From NCBI GenBank assembly GCA_049604415.1, contig JBMYTN010000026.1, forward strand, positions 1-59,619: a DNA stretch of 59,619 bases, read 5' to 3'. Source of the stretch: JBMYTN01 sp049604415. Lineage in GTDB: Bacteria; Pseudomonadota; Alphaproteobacteria; Rhodospirillales; Rhodospirillaceae. The translations under genes and the position numbers were made by a program. The notes below the pieces were generated by a model. It was not told where the DNA came from, searched no databases, and was given only the letters and a program-made list of their open reading frames with translations. This document shows, one piece after another, positions 25,538 through 34,628 of this stretch; the stretch's first letter is position 1; the number at the start of each line of letters is the position of its first letter.

Positions 25538-26710
25538 ATGACCTCCGACAAAGCATTGTTGCCCGCTGGCCTGCGCGACCTGCTGCCGCCCCATGCGGAT
25601 TTGGAGGCCAAGGTGATTGAGCGCCTGACCAAGGTGTTCACCCGCAATGGCTATGATCGGGTCAAACCGCCTTTGATCGAGTTTGAGGATCACCTCTTGG
25701 CCGGTCCGGGATCGGCCATGACCGACCAAACCTTCCGGGTCATGGATCCACAATCGCAGCGGATGATGGGCTTGCGGGCCGATATGACGCCCCAGGTCGC
25801 GCGCATTGCGGCCTCCCGTTTGGCGCGGCTGCCGCGTCCTTTGCGCCTGTCCTATGCCGGGCAGGTCTTGCGGGTCTCGGGCACCCATTTGCGTCCCGAA
25901 CGCCAGGGGGCCCAGGCCGGCATCGAGTTGATCGGAGTGGACAACGTCGCTGGGGAAGCCGAAGTGATCCTGGTCGCCCTGGATGCGTTGGCCGAAGCCG
26001 AAGCGCCACCGGTGACTTTGGATTTGAACCTGCCGCCCTTTGTTCCGGCCCTGTGTGCGGCCCTGGGGATCCCCGAAGATCAAGCCACGACCTTGCGGCG
26101 TCTGCTCGAACAGAAAGATTTCGCCGAAGCGCAACGGGTTGCCGGGGAGCATGCCTCCCAATTCGCACCCCTGGTGAAAACCGTCGGTGCTCTGGAAGGC
26201 TGTTTGCCTGCTTTGGAAGCGCTGGTGTTGCCCGAGGCCGTTCGGCCTATGCGCGATGCTCTGGTTGCCTTGGCCCGCCGGGTCCAGGATGCCAGCCCTG
26301 AGGCCGACATCACCTTGGATCCCTTGGAGCATCGCGGTTTCGAATATTATGATGGGCCGAGCTTCACATTGTTCGGGCGCGGTGTGCGCGGCGAGTTGGG
26401 CCGGGGTGGGCGCTATCGGTCTTTCTTGGAGCCGGAAAACGCGCCTTGCGTTGGCGTCACCCTCTATTTGGATGCGGTGACCGACCATGCGCCGCTGCCG
26501 CCGGAACCGCGTCGGGTGTTGGTGCCTGCGGATTTGTCTTGGGTCAGTCGACGCAAGCTCCAGGCGGAACAATGGGTGACCGTTACCCATCTGCCCGATG
26601 CACCCGGAGCCTTGGCCGGGACCAAGGACGAAGCCCAGCGTTTGGGCTGTAGTCATGTTCTGCCTGAAGGCGGGATGCCGGTGGCGCTTCACGATCTGTT
26701 CGAGGATTAG
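25538..26710 (+). CDS. hisZ: ATP phosphoribosyltransferase regulatory subunit HisZ
   Basis: A 390-aa paralogue of histidyl-tRNA synthetase without aminoacylation function. It forms a complex with the short form of HisG and confers activity and histidine feedback in the first step of histidine synthesis. Typical segments are LPAGLRDLLPPHADLE (about 8-23), FRVMDPQSQRMMGLRADMTP (class II motif 2 region) and a reduced C-terminal part with FEYYDGPSFTLFG. No anticodon-binding domain is present. purA follows after 77 bases on the same strand, an order common in Rhodospirillales. Confidence 0.93.
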   Translation: MTSDKALLPAGLRDLLPPHADLEAKVIERLTKVFTRNGYDRVKPPLIEFEDHLLAGPGSAMTDQTFRVMDPQSQRMMGLRADMTPQVARIAASRLARLPRPLRLSYAGQVLRVSGTHLRPERQGAQAGIELIGVDNVAGEAEVILVALDALAEAEAPPVTLDLNLPPFVPALCAALGIPEDQATTLRRLLEQKDFAEAQRVAGEHASQFAPLVKTVGALEGCLPALEALVLPEAVRPMRDALVALARRVQDASPEADITLDPLEHRGFEYYDGPSFTLFGRGVRGELGRGGRYRSFLEPENAPCVGVTLYLDAVTDHAPLPPEPRRVLVPADLSWVSRRKLQAEQWVTVTHLPDAPGALAGTKDEAQRLGCSHVLPEGGMPVALHDLFED

Positions 26711-26787
26711 GCCGCAGCCTAGACCTCACTCAAAGGGGCCCCGGGCCTCGCTCTAACTGCAACGTTTAAAGAGGAAAGGTCTGTCTA

Positions 26788-28077
26788 ATGACCAATGTGG
26801 CCGTTGTCGGCTCCCAATGGGGGGATGAGGGAAAAGGCAAGGTTGTTGATTGGCTCTCCGAGCGGGCCGATGTGGTGGTGCGCTTCCAAGGCGGTCACAA
26901 TGCCGGTCACACCCTGGTGGTCGATGGCAAGACCTATAAGCTCAGCCTGTTGCCCTCCGGCGTTGTGCGCGGCAAGCCCTCGGTGATTGGCAATGGCGTG
27001 GTCATTGATCCCTGGGCCTTGTTCGACGAAATCGAGCGCCTGCGGGAACAGGGGGTCCATGCCACTCCCGATCTGTTGCATGTGGCTGAGAATGCGGTTC
27101 TGATCTTGCCCCTGCATGGCAATTTGGATCGGGCGCGGGAAGAGGCGGCCGGAGCCTCCAAAATCGGCACCACCGGGCGCGGCATTGGTCCGGCTTATGA
27201 GGATAAGGTGGCCCGTCGGGCGGTCCGGGTGTGCGATCTGTCTGACCGCTCCGTTCTGGAGTTTAAGGTCGAGCGTCTTTTGACCCATCATAACGCTCTG
27301 CTGCGCGGTTTGGGGCAGCCGGAACTGGACGGCCAAGAGGTGCTCGATAGTTTGCTGAGCATTGCCGACAAGCTGTTGCCCTATGCCAAACCGGTCTGGC
27401 GGGAATTGGAGGGCATGCGGCGCCAGGGCAAGCGGATCCTGTTTGAAGGCGCTCAAGGGACTATGCTGGATGTGGACCATGGCACCTATCCCTTTGTGAC
27501 CTCCTCGAACACCGTGGCGGCCAATGCTGCGGCGGGCTGCGGCATGGGGCCGGGCAGCATCGGCTATGTGCTGGGCATCACCAAGGCCTACACCACCCGG
27601 GTTGGTTCCGGACCGTTCCCCACCGAGCTGGATGATGAGATCGGCCAGACCTTGGGCGAGCGCGGCCATGAGTTCGGCACCGTCACTGGACGGGCGCGGC
27701 GCTGCGGCTGGTTTGATGCGGTGATGGTCCGCCAGGCGGTGATGACCGGCGGCATTGACGGCATCGCCTTGACCAAGCTGGATGTCCTGGACGGGATCTT
27801 GGAGCTGAAAGTTTGCACCGGCTATCGTCTGGGCGGGATGGTGTTGGATTACTTCCCGGCCTCCATGCGGGCCCAGGAAGAAGTCGAGCCGATCTATGAA
27901 ACCCTGGAAGGTTGGGCCGAAAGCACCCAAGGCGCTCGGTCTTGGGCCGATCTTCCCGCGACCGCGATTAAGTATATTCGCCGGGTCGAAGAGCTGATTG
28001 GCGCGCCAGTGGCCTTGCTGTCCACCAGCCCGGAGCGGGATGACACCATATTGGTCCATGATCCGTTCATGGACTGA
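26788..28077 (+). CDS. purA: Adenylosuccinate synthetase
   Basis: Catalyses IMP + aspartate + GTP to adenylosuccinate, the first step from IMP to AMP. The 429-aa length is standard. The N-terminal GTP-binding and catalytic stretch SQWGDEGKGKVVDWLS (about 8-23), GGHNAGHTLV (about 36-45), the FEGAQGTMLD loop and TGRARRCGWFD are all intact. AGAGGAAAGG precedes the start. It is probably cotranscribed with hisZ. Confidence 0.97.
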   Translation: MTNVAVVGSQWGDEGKGKVVDWLSERADVVVRFQGGHNAGHTLVVDGKTYKLSLLPSGVVRGKPSVIGNGVVIDPWALFDEIERLREQGVHATPDLLHVAENAVLILPLHGNLDRAREEAAGASKIGTTGRGIGPAYEDKVARRAVRVCDLSDRSVLEFKVERLLTHHNALLRGLGQPELDGQEVLDSLLSIADKLLPYAKPVWRELEGMRRQGKRILFEGAQGTMLDVDHGTYPFVTSSNTVAANAAAGCGMGPGSIGYVLGITKAYTTRVGSGPFPTELDDEIGQTLGERGHEFGTVTGRARRCGWFDAVMVRQAVMTGGIDGIALTKLDVLDGILELKVCTGYRLGGMVLDYFPASMRAQEEVEPIYETLEGWAESTQGARSWADLPATAIKYIRRVEELIGAPVALLSTSPERDDTILVHDPFMD

Positions 28078-28170
28078 TCTCCTTTAGATAAGAACTAGAC
28101 TTAGGATTTGTCTCCATTGGATGGAATCCAGTAGGATCCCCTATTCGGGTTTATTCGTTTGGGGGGTGGA

Positions 28171-29454
28171 ATGGCTCCACCGCAGGATACAGCACATCCG
28201 CAAGACCCATCCTATTCCGGGTCTGAGGACTTTAAGAACCTGCATGATCCGGTGAATTGGTCACCGGAGGTCCGTAAGGATTATTGGCGCTTCACCTTGG
28301 CTTATATTGGGGCCTTGGTGATTGTGGCGCTGTTGACCCTGACCATTCACCTTGTCTTCCACTATGTGGTCGGCAAGGAACGCGACAGCGGCGACATGAT
28401 CAATCAGGCTGGGGCGCAGCGCATGCTCACCCAGCGGATTGCTTGGCTCTCGGAGCATTTGGTCCGCCTGCCCCAAGGCGAGGAGCGAGCCCAAACGGCG
28501 CTGGATTTAGAGGCAGCGGTCGCCACGCTCGAGGATATCCACGGCCACCTGACGGGCCAGGACAGCGGCATAATGCTGCAGAACTATTCCGAGGCCCTGG
28601 ACCAAATCTATTACGAAGAACCGCACCAGCTTGATGCCTCCCTGCGCAGCTTTTTGACCAATGCGCGCTCGGTTCTGGAAGCCGATCCAGCCCTGTTGGA
28701 TCCGGATTTTGCGCCCTATCAGGCCTTGGTGCAGGCGGCCCGAGAGCCACTGTTAAACGCGCTCGATCTGTCCGTTGACCTTTTGGCCAAGGAGTTGGCG
28801 CAAGATGTGGATCAGATCCGCTTCTTGTCCATGGTTCTGGTCGGTGTGGTCGGCGTGGTGCTGGTGTTCGAGGCGTTGTTTATTTTCCGCCCTGCGACAA
28901 GACAATCGGCTGCCGCAGCGGAATATCACCGGCAATTGGCCTTGACCGATCCCCTGACCGGTTGCTTGAACCGGCGCAGTTTCTTCATCCGGGGCACGGA
29001 GTTGATGGACCGGGCCGGTCGCAATGGGTCCTATGTTTGCGTTGCCCTGTTGGACATTGATCGCTTCAAGTCCATCAATGACACCCATGGCCATGCGGTG
29101 GGTGATCTGGCGATCAAAGCCTTGGTCGAGGTTTGTCTGGAGCAATTGCGGCCCGAAGACATTTTCGGGCGTTTGGGCGGCGAGGAGTTCGGCGTCATCC
29201 TGCCACGCTCCAATGAGGATGGGGCCAAGCTGGCTGCAGACCGGATCCGCATCGCGATCGAAAACAATGTCGTGACTTGGGACCAAGGCTCCTTGCAATA
29301 CACCCTGTCTGCCGGTGTGGCCCAGGTCGAGCCGGAGGACAGCCATTTGGAAGCGCCCTTGGATCGGGCTGACAAGGCGCTCTATGCGGCCAAGCATTCC
29401 GGACGCAATCAGGTTTTGGGTTACAGCGCCCTAACGCCGGATCAAAAAAATTAG
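28171..29454 (+). CDS. Membrane diguanylate cyclase with PilJ-type sensor domain
   Basis: A 427-aa protein predicted to make cyclic di-GMP. Membrane segment 1 spans about 44-68, a periplasmic PilJ/NarX-like helical sensor follows (MINQAGAQRMLTQRIAWLSE), segment 2 is about 220-241, and the C-terminal GGDEF domain carries an intact GGEEF active loop (about 336-340). RPED five residues before it is a proper RxxD inhibitory I-site, so product feedback is expected. The ATG at 28171 follows GGGGGGTGGA. It lies 93 bases after purA and ends four bases inside the convergent glycosyltransferase gene. Confidence 0.9.
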   Translation: MAPPQDTAHPQDPSYSGSEDFKNLHDPVNWSPEVRKDYWRFTLAYIGALVIVALLTLTIHLVFHYVVGKERDSGDMINQAGAQRMLTQRIAWLSEHLVRLPQGEERAQTALDLEAAVATLEDIHGHLTGQDSGIMLQNYSEALDQIYYEEPHQLDASLRSFLTNARSVLEADPALLDPDFAPYQALVQAAREPLLNALDLSVDLLAKELAQDVDQIRFLSMVLVGVVGVVLVFEALFIFRPATRQSAAAAEYHRQLALTDPLTGCLNRRSFFIRGTELMDRAGRNGSYVCVALLDIDRFKSINDTHGHAVGDLAIKALVEVCLEQLRPEDIFGRLGGEEFGVILPRSNEDGAKLAADRIRIAIENNVVTWDQGSLQYTLSAGVAQVEPEDSHLEAPLDRADKALYAAKHSGRNQVLGYSALTPDQKN

Positions 29455-30398
29455 AGGATTTCTTTGAGATGCCGCAGCAGCAGGTCGGCGCGCTGGCGAT
29501 AGGTGTGTTTTTCCAACACAATGCGTCGCCCGACCGCCGCCATTCTTTGCCGTAGATCGGCATCTTTCAGATAGCGTTGAATGTCGTCGCCCATGGCTTG
29601 GTCGCCCTGAGTGACAGCAACCGCTTCTGAAAACTCCGCTTCGATCTCCGGATGGGGATCCGAAAGCATGAAGCCGCCGCAGGCCAAGCAGTCATAAACC
29701 CGCAGGTTCAAGGTCTCATATTGGACATGTTCGTCCAGATGCAGGTTCAGATTGATCCCGGAGGCCGCATAGAGCGCGGGCAGGCGGTCCATGGGCAATT
29801 TGCCGCGCGCATGGCGGTCATAGGGGCGGCGCTCCCACATGCCGCCATAGATCACCAGACCATGGCGCATGGCCGGGGCCAGAAAGCGGCGATTGACCTC
29901 CCAGCCGCGGATATTGTTGCCGCAAAAGGAGACCGGATGGGCCAGTTCTGGATCCGGGCCTTCCGGGCCGGGCGGTTGGAAAAAGGAGGGCTCCGTGGCG
30001 AAGGGCAGCACCAGGCCTTCCGCATCCATCGCCTTGCGCAGGGGCTCGCTGGTGAACAAAAAGCCGTCAAACAGCTCCCGGTGATCTTTGAACACCTGCG
30101 GCGTGCCGCCCGGGAACAAATTGGGCGGGAACACATTCTGCAGATAGAACAGGTTGGGGACCTCGGGGCTGATCTGCAAAAAGGCATTGAAGTGGATCAT
30201 GATGTCCACATCGACCCCCGGCGGCGGGACCTTGCCACTGACCAATAGGACCGTGTCGACCTCATCGCAGGCTTTGAGAGCACGGCCCAGCATCACCGCG
30301 ACCAACTCATCCCCCATCACATTGACGGGCTTATCGACGTCAAAACTGCCGGTATAGCTGAGACGAAAGCCAATCCGATATCCGCGCCCCTTGCTCAC
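29451..30398 (-). CDS. CgeB-like glycosyltransferase
   Basis: A 315-aa protein related to spore-coat CgeB/YkvP glycosyltransferases (GT-B fold). The C-terminal signature NLRVYDCLACGGFMLSD (about 228-244) followed by HPEIEAEF and a closing helix (RRIVLEKHTYRQRADLLL) matches the Glyco_trans_1_2 domain. Acceptor and donor are unknown. It is the last of four genes joined by short overlaps or gaps (radical SAM, SDR, cupin, this), which suggests transfer of an unusual sugar to a surface glycan or protein. Its start overlaps the cupin stop by four bases. Confidence 0.8.
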   Translation of the reverse strand: MSKGRGYRIGFRLSYTGSFDVDKPVNVMGDELVAVMLGRALKACDEVDTVLLVSGKVPPPGVDVDIMIHFNAFLQISPEVPNLFYLQNVFPPNLFPGGTPQVFKDHRELFDGFLFTSEPLRKAMDAEGLVLPFATEPSFFQPPGPEGPDPELAHPVSFCGNNIRGWEVNRRFLAPAMRHGLVIYGGMWERRPYDRHARGKLPMDRLPALYAASGINLNLHLDEHVQYETLNLRVYDCLACGGFMLSDPHPEIEAEFSEAVAVTQGDQAMGDDIQRYLKDADLRQRMAAVGRRIVLEKHTYRQRADLLLRHLKEIL

Positions 30399-30805
30399 TG
30401 TTTCGCCTCCTGCTCCGGTGTGTCCTCTGCTGACGGCGGTGGGGGCAGGGTGTCTGGGGTGATCATGTCAGGATTATTGGGGTCAAAGGCTTTGGACAGC
30501 ATGTTGATCCAGCGACTGTCCGTCAAAGTGGTGAACAAATGCCATTCCCCGGGCTCAATCAGCAAGATATCGCCATCGGTCAGGGTGGTCTCGGCGCGGT
30601 GCCCGTCGGCCATGCGGATGGTCTCCACCTTGATGTGGCCGGAGATGATGTAGAACAGCTCTTCGGTGTCTTTGTGATAGTGGCGGCCGCGCGCAATCCC
30701 GGCTTTGCTTTCGACAAAATTGGCTTCATGCCAGAGATCCTGGGTGATCCCGGTCATCTGACCCCGATCATCTCCTCGGGTCATATAGGGCGCCAGGCGT
30801 TTCAC
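30395..30805 (-). CDS. Cupin-domain protein
   Basis: A 136-aa single-domain cupin. Motif 1 reads GRHYHKDTEELFYIISG (about 40-56) and motif 2 GDILLIEPGEWHLFTTL, giving the usual metal-binding His/Glu set. The family includes sugar ketoisomerases and epimerases such as FdtA-like enzymes, which would suit its place between an RmlD-like reductase and a glycosyltransferase, but binding or sensor functions are equally possible. It shares ATGA overlaps with both neighbours. The C-terminal 20 residues are Pro/Glu-rich and probably disordered. Confidence 0.8.
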   Translation of the reverse strand: MKRLAPYMTRGDDRGQMTGITQDLWHEANFVESKAGIARGRHYHKDTEELFYIISGHIKVETIRMADGHRAETTLTDGDILLIEPGEWHLFTTLTDSRWINMLSKAFDPNNPDMITPDTLPPPPSAEDTPEQEAKQ

Positions 30806-31725
30806 AAGGCCGTCCTTTCTTCGTCCCGCAGCCGAGCAAAGCCCTGGCTCGGCGCATCAAACGGGCAATCGGGCAACAGCTGCTGGGTCACCGAGACATC
30901 CAGGGACGCATCGGGCTGAAGCAACAGGGCATCCCGGGTTTGTCCGCCTTCGATGGGGCGGAGCTGTCCCGGAAAGCTTTGCCAGCCTAGGGCCGCAACG
31001 GCGGTTTCAAACAGGGTATGGCGGCTGACGGCCTGGGGTCCACAGCAATGCAAAACCAAGCCCTTTAGATTGGCCTCTATGGCGGCGGAGATCATCTCGG
31101 CGAGATTGGGGCCATAGGTCGGACTGTTGATGACATCGGTAAAGCAGTCGACGGTCTCGCCTTGCGCAAGCGCCCCTTGCAGCCAGCGCAGCAGCGGTGA
31201 AAACCCGCCATAGAGCCCACCGGTCCGACAAATTAGAGCCTCAGGATGGGCCTGCAGGCATCGTGTCTCGCCCTCCCGTTTGGAGCGGCCATAGACCGTT
31301 CGAGGCTGCGGCGGATCCTCGGGGTGATAGCCCCCTGTCTCGCAGGCATGGACCAGATCGGTCGAGATCTGAACCATGGCCGCCTTGGCTTCCTGCGCTG
31401 CCATGGCGATGGCTTCCGCGCCATGGGCGTTGATGGCGAATGCGGCCTCTGGGTCGGCTTCACACGCCCGCACATTCTTTTGGCCGGCGGCATTGACCAC
31501 CACCTTAGCCGGGCATTTGGCCAGACAGGCCTGTGCCGCCTGAGCGCTGTCCACCGATCCGGAGAGGAGGGTGACACTGTCGGGCAGGGTTCCCGGCAGC
31601 GGGTCCCTGCGATGCTTCACCACCGCCACCGAGCGGCCTTGGCGGACCCAGGCCCGCGCCAGCCCCGTCCCGACAAAGCCGGTGCCGCCAAAGATCAGGA
31701 AGTCGACGGGGGGCGGGGAGCTCAA
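30802..31725 (-). CDS. RmlD-like SDR, NAD(P)-dependent sugar reductase/epimerase
   Basis: An extended short-chain dehydrogenase of the dTDP-4-dehydrorhamnose reductase type. The N-terminal dinucleotide loop FLIFGGTGFVGTG, VVNAAGQKNV, ISTDLVH and the catalytic YGRSK with KREGE match RmlD and relatives. The start is uncertain: the only long ATG-type reading begins at 31836 inside the radical SAM gene and adds unrelated sequence, while a TTG at 31725 gives the expected N-terminus but has only a weak ribosome site. I chose the TTG. Its stop overlaps the cupin start. A role in finishing a nucleotide-linked deoxysugar is likely but unproven. Confidence 0.75.
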   Translation of the reverse strand: MSSPPPVDFLIFGGTGFVGTGLARAWVRQGRSVAVVKHRRDPLPGTLPDSVTLLSGSVDSAQAAQACLAKCPAKVVVNAAGQKNVRACEADPEAAFAINAHGAEAIAMAAQEAKAAMVQISTDLVHACETGGYHPEDPPQPRTVYGRSKREGETRCLQAHPEALICRTGGLYGGFSPLLRWLQGALAQGETVDCFTDVINSPTYGPNLAEMISAAIEANLKGLVLHCCGPQAVSRHTLFETAVAALGWQSFPGQLRPIEGGQTRDALLLQPDASLDVSVTQQLLPDCPFDAPSQGFARLRDEERTAL

Positions 31726-31757
31726 ATACCGGGTCCAATCATCCGAAGGGGCTGGGG

Positions 31758-33302
31758 TTAGGAGGTCGGCAGATTGGTTGGCGCGCCCATTTTGGAGTAG
31801 TCCGACCAGGAGGGCCGATAGTCTTCCCCCAACCAACCGACCAAATTGGCCAGCTTGTCATTGTTGCGCGGCGCACCGTCATACAAGGTGAAGTCCTGCA
31901 GGTCTGCGGCCTTGCCCCGGGCAACCATCTCTTCCCACAATTCCGTGCCCGGGAAGGCGATGCAGTCTGAGACCTGCCAATGCAGCTTATTGCCTCGCTT
32001 GGCGGCCTTTTGGTGCAGATCCATCAGCACCGCCTCATCGTCTTGCCAATCGGTTTCGGTGCTGCCGGGCAGGTTTTTCATCATGGTCAGATGGAATTCG
32101 GTGTTTTCATAGCGCTCCACCAGCGCGGTCAAATTGGCTTTGGCCAGTTCGGTGTTCAGGTTCTTTTTGGTGTTGTCGACCAGACGCTGATTGAAGCTTT
32201 CGACCCCGAACCGCAGGCCAACGCAGCCGCTGTCCATCAACAGGTCATAGGTTGGGACCGGCAAGGTGTCGATCCGCCCCATCATGGTCCAAGGCAGTCC
32301 CATATCCTTTAGGCCTGCACAGAGCGCCTGGACCCGGCGGCGGCCAAGATTCCAAGTGTCATCGTCAAAAAACACCGACGAGATCGGGTCCGTGTTCAGC
32401 AGATTGACCAGCTTCCAGCGGTTGGAATAGCTCCGCATGGCTTCGGTCAAATCGCCATCAGCCATGAACTTACCCGCTTGGTTCAAAATCCGGTCCGGCA
32501 TCTCTGCCATGGTCGCCAGATCTGCGCCCAGCTCTGCTTTGACGGCGGCCAGATGGGCGTCAAACGCGGCCCGGGTTTGGGCGATCTCATCAAGCACCAG
32601 CTCCGGGCGGCGATTGCGATAGCGCCCATCATTCATCACCTTGGGCCATTGGCAGTAGGTGCATTTGAACGGGCAGCCCCGCGAGGTCGAAACCGTCAGC
32701 TGGATACGGGGGGTGTTCATCGACGGATCCCAATAGCCATACAGGCTGTCCATGGGCCGATAGGGCAGGAAGTTTTCCCCCGCCACCATATCGATGTCAT
32801 CCAGATGGTCATAGCGGTGCAGGCGGGGCGAGGCCGCGCCGCGCTGGACAATGTCTAGGGCCGGTTTTTCATATTCGCCGATGACACAATGATCGACCCA
32901 GGACTCTTCTTTCAGGATCGCCTCGCCAAAGGCCTGAATATGCGGGCCAACCAACACCACCCGACAGCCCAACGTTTCTTTCGCCCAGCGTCCCATGGTC
33001 CGGATATCAGGCCATAAGGGGGTCGAGGTCTCCAGGAACAGCACCTCGGGCTTTTCCGCCGTGATCCGCTCCTGGACCAGAGTCAGGTCCCAGACCTTAT
33101 CGACCACCGCATCAAAAAAGCGGGCATCAATGCCATGCAGGCGGAGATAGGACACCGCATAGCCCATGAAAAACGGAAAGGGGCCGTAATCGATCAACCC
33201 TTTCAGGGTGAAGGGCCAGCGTGATCCGGCATTCGGGCCGGTGCACAGGCCGCCTTCGCCATCAGGTTTGACGAAGGGCACATTGGCAAACAGGACAGTC
33301 AT
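31758..33302 (-). CDS. B12-binding-type radical SAM protein
   Basis: A 514-aa radical SAM enzyme. The N-terminal 170 residues resemble a cobalamin-binding Rossmann domain (VVLVGPHIQAFGEAIL near 115-130). The SAM-radical cluster motif is CPFKCTYCQW (Cys210, Cys214, Cys217), followed by a barrel with FFDDDTWNLGRRR, GLRFGVESFNQRLVD and HLTMMKNLPGSTETDW. About 55 extra helical residues (near 245-300) separate the cluster from the rest of the barrel. Related proteins methylate or rearrange unactivated carbons. It heads the four-gene sugar-type operon; the substrate is unknown. Confidence 0.85.
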   Translation of the reverse strand: MTVLFANVPFVKPDGEGGLCTGPNAGSRWPFTLKGLIDYGPFPFFMGYAVSYLRLHGIDARFFDAVVDKVWDLTLVQERITAEKPEVLFLETSTPLWPDIRTMGRWAKETLGCRVVLVGPHIQAFGEAILKEESWVDHCVIGEYEKPALDIVQRGAASPRLHRYDHLDDIDMVAGENFLPYRPMDSLYGYWDPSMNTPRIQLTVSTSRGCPFKCTYCQWPKVMNDGRYRNRRPELVLDEIAQTRAAFDAHLAAVKAELGADLATMAEMPDRILNQAGKFMADGDLTEAMRSYSNRWKLVNLLNTDPISSVFFDDDTWNLGRRRVQALCAGLKDMGLPWTMMGRIDTLPVPTYDLLMDSGCVGLRFGVESFNQRLVDNTKKNLNTELAKANLTALVERYENTEFHLTMMKNLPGSTETDWQDDEAVLMDLHQKAAKRGNKLHWQVSDCIAFPGTELWEEMVARGKAADLQDFTLYDGAPRNNDKLANLVGWLGEDYRPSWSDYSKMGAPTNLPTS

Positions 33303-33357
33303 GGATTTCGGGACTCCCAGTGTTGCAGCATCCGCCTTCTGCGCAGCCGCATATCAC

Positions 33358-33383
33358 AGCGCCCCATCATCCCATGGGGCGCT
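33358..33383. terminator. Hairpin between the S49 peptidase and radical SAM genes
   Basis: AGCGCCCCAT and ATGGGGCGCT form a perfect ten-base stem with a six-base loop. A T-rich tail (TGATGTTTTCTT) follows only on the plus strand, so for the minus-strand peptidase transcript it may be a weak terminator or an mRNA-protecting hairpin. Confidence 0.55.
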
Positions 33384-33429
33384 TGATGTTTTCTTAACGT
33401 GGGGCGTGCCGAAGCGGACCGATAGGGCG

Positions 33430-34278
33430 TTATTGCCCCAAGGCTTGGCGGCGGATCCGGTCTTCCAGCCGGGTTTCCAGGGCATCAAGCGCAGCCTCCG
33501 GGTCGATCCAGCTTTGGGTCCGGGTTTCCGCATCCAAGCCCACCAAACCGCTGAGCCAGGATCGACGGCGGCCACCAAAGGGGCGCAGTTTATAATCCTC
33601 GCGCCGGGCAAAGGCGGTGAGGCTGTCGATCCGGTCAATCAGACCATTCTCCTTGGCCGCCTGTCCGAGCCAGACATCGCCGGTAAACAGTGGACCGTCT
33701 TCGGGCAGGGTTGTGCCTTGCTCGGACCGGCGTTTCTGCACCGTTTCAATAAAAATTTTGTGCAGGTCGGTTTGCAGGGTCTTTTGCCAGGCGACATCTT
33801 CCGGCTTTAGCGGCGCAAAAGGATCCAGGCGGATCTTGTTTTCTCCGGCGGTGGTGGTTCGGCGCTCAATCCCCAGCTTTCCTAAGGCTTCGACGAAGCC
33901 AAAGCCTGCGGAAATCACCCCGATGGACCCGATGATCGAGGTCGGCAGACCGGCAATATCGTCTCCGGCCAGGGCCAGCCAATAACCCCCGGAGGCCGCC
34001 ACATCCTCAACGAAAACATGGACCGGCTTTTTGTGATGCTCGGCGCGATCCCGGACAAAATCATGGATCAACTGGGATTGGGCCGGAGACCCGCCCGGCG
34101 AATTGATCACTAGGGCCACTGCGTCGCCCTTTTTGAACGCCTGATCTAAGGGGCCCGCCACATTGGACAGGGATAAGGCCGCCCGGCCTTTGGATTGGAT
34201 AACGCCCTGCAGCCGAACGGCAGCCAGGGTTTTTTTGCGTTTTTTCAGGAAGGGGAGTTTAAAGGGCAGGGCTTTCAC
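33430..34278 (-). CDS. S49-family serine peptidase, SppA/SohB-like
   Basis: A 282-aa ClpP-fold peptidase of family S49, which degrades signal-peptide remnants or membrane-associated peptides. Motifs seen are VINSPGGSPAQSQLIHDFVR (about 58-77) and the nucleophile loop DVAASGGYWLALAGD with Ser96; the general-base Lys lies about 50 residues later. It is a single-domain form and has only a basic N-terminus (LKKRKK) rather than a clear membrane anchor. It is followed at a distance by the radical SAM operon and preceded by a small one-span membrane protein gene on the same strand. Confidence 0.88.
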   Translation of the reverse strand: MKALPFKLPFLKKRKKTLAAVRLQGVIQSKGRAALSLSNVAGPLDQAFKKGDAVALVINSPGGSPAQSQLIHDFVRDRAEHHKKPVHVFVEDVAASGGYWLALAGDDIAGLPTSIIGSIGVISAGFGFVEALGKLGIERRTTTAGENKIRLDPFAPLKPEDVAWQKTLQTDLHKIFIETVQKRRSEQGTTLPEDGPLFTGDVWLGQAAKENGLIDRIDSLTAFARREDYKLRPFGGRRRSWLSGLVGLDAETRTQSWIDPEAALDALETRLEDRIRRQALGQ

Positions 34279-34376
34279 GCGCGGTCTCTATGGTTAAGAC
34301 ATGGTCCATAGATATGGTGCTGGTCCCCCGGCGTGGTAAAGGCGGGTCAGGACAAAAGCACAGGAGTTTTAGCGTT

Positions 34377-34628
34377 TTAAGGTTTGGCTGCCTTCGCTGG
34401 GGGCTTGGTGGCCGTGCGAGCCGTAGCGGCTCCTTTGGCCCCGGCTTTGGCTTGGCCCGCCCCTGCTTTGCGGCGGGCTGCCGACATCCGTTGTTGCAGG
34501 TTTTTCAACGAACGGAGCCGCTTCTCCCGATTGCGCCAGGCGCTCCAGACAATGATGATCAGCCCAACAATGATCACACCATAAATGATGTTCAGGATCA
34601 GCTGTTCTGGCCCCATGGTCACGGGCAT
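34377..34628 (-). CDS. Small single-span membrane protein with basic Ala/Lys-rich tail
   Basis: An 83-aa protein with one membrane segment (ILNIIYGVIIVGLIIIVWSA, about 11-30) and then a strongly basic, Ala/Lys-rich tail (NREKRLRSLKNLQQRMSAAR onward) that should face the cytoplasm. I do not recognise a family; such tails often contact nucleic acid or lipids. AAGGA lies nine bases upstream of the ATG at 34628. It is 98 bases upstream of the S49 peptidase on the same strand and may share its transcript. Confidence 0.65.
   Translation of the reverse strand: MPVTMGPEQLILNIIYGVIIVGLIIIVWSAWRNREKRLRSLKNLQQRMSAARRKAGAGQAKAGAKGAATARTATKPPAKAAKP

Noticed and set aside
25352..26692. A 446-codon minus-strand reading frame opposite hisZ
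   Set aside because: It is the antisense shadow of a clear hisZ gene, with low-complexity Gln/Gly/His composition typical of reversed GC-rich coding DNA. A similar frame opposite purA (26785-28059) was rejected for the same reason.
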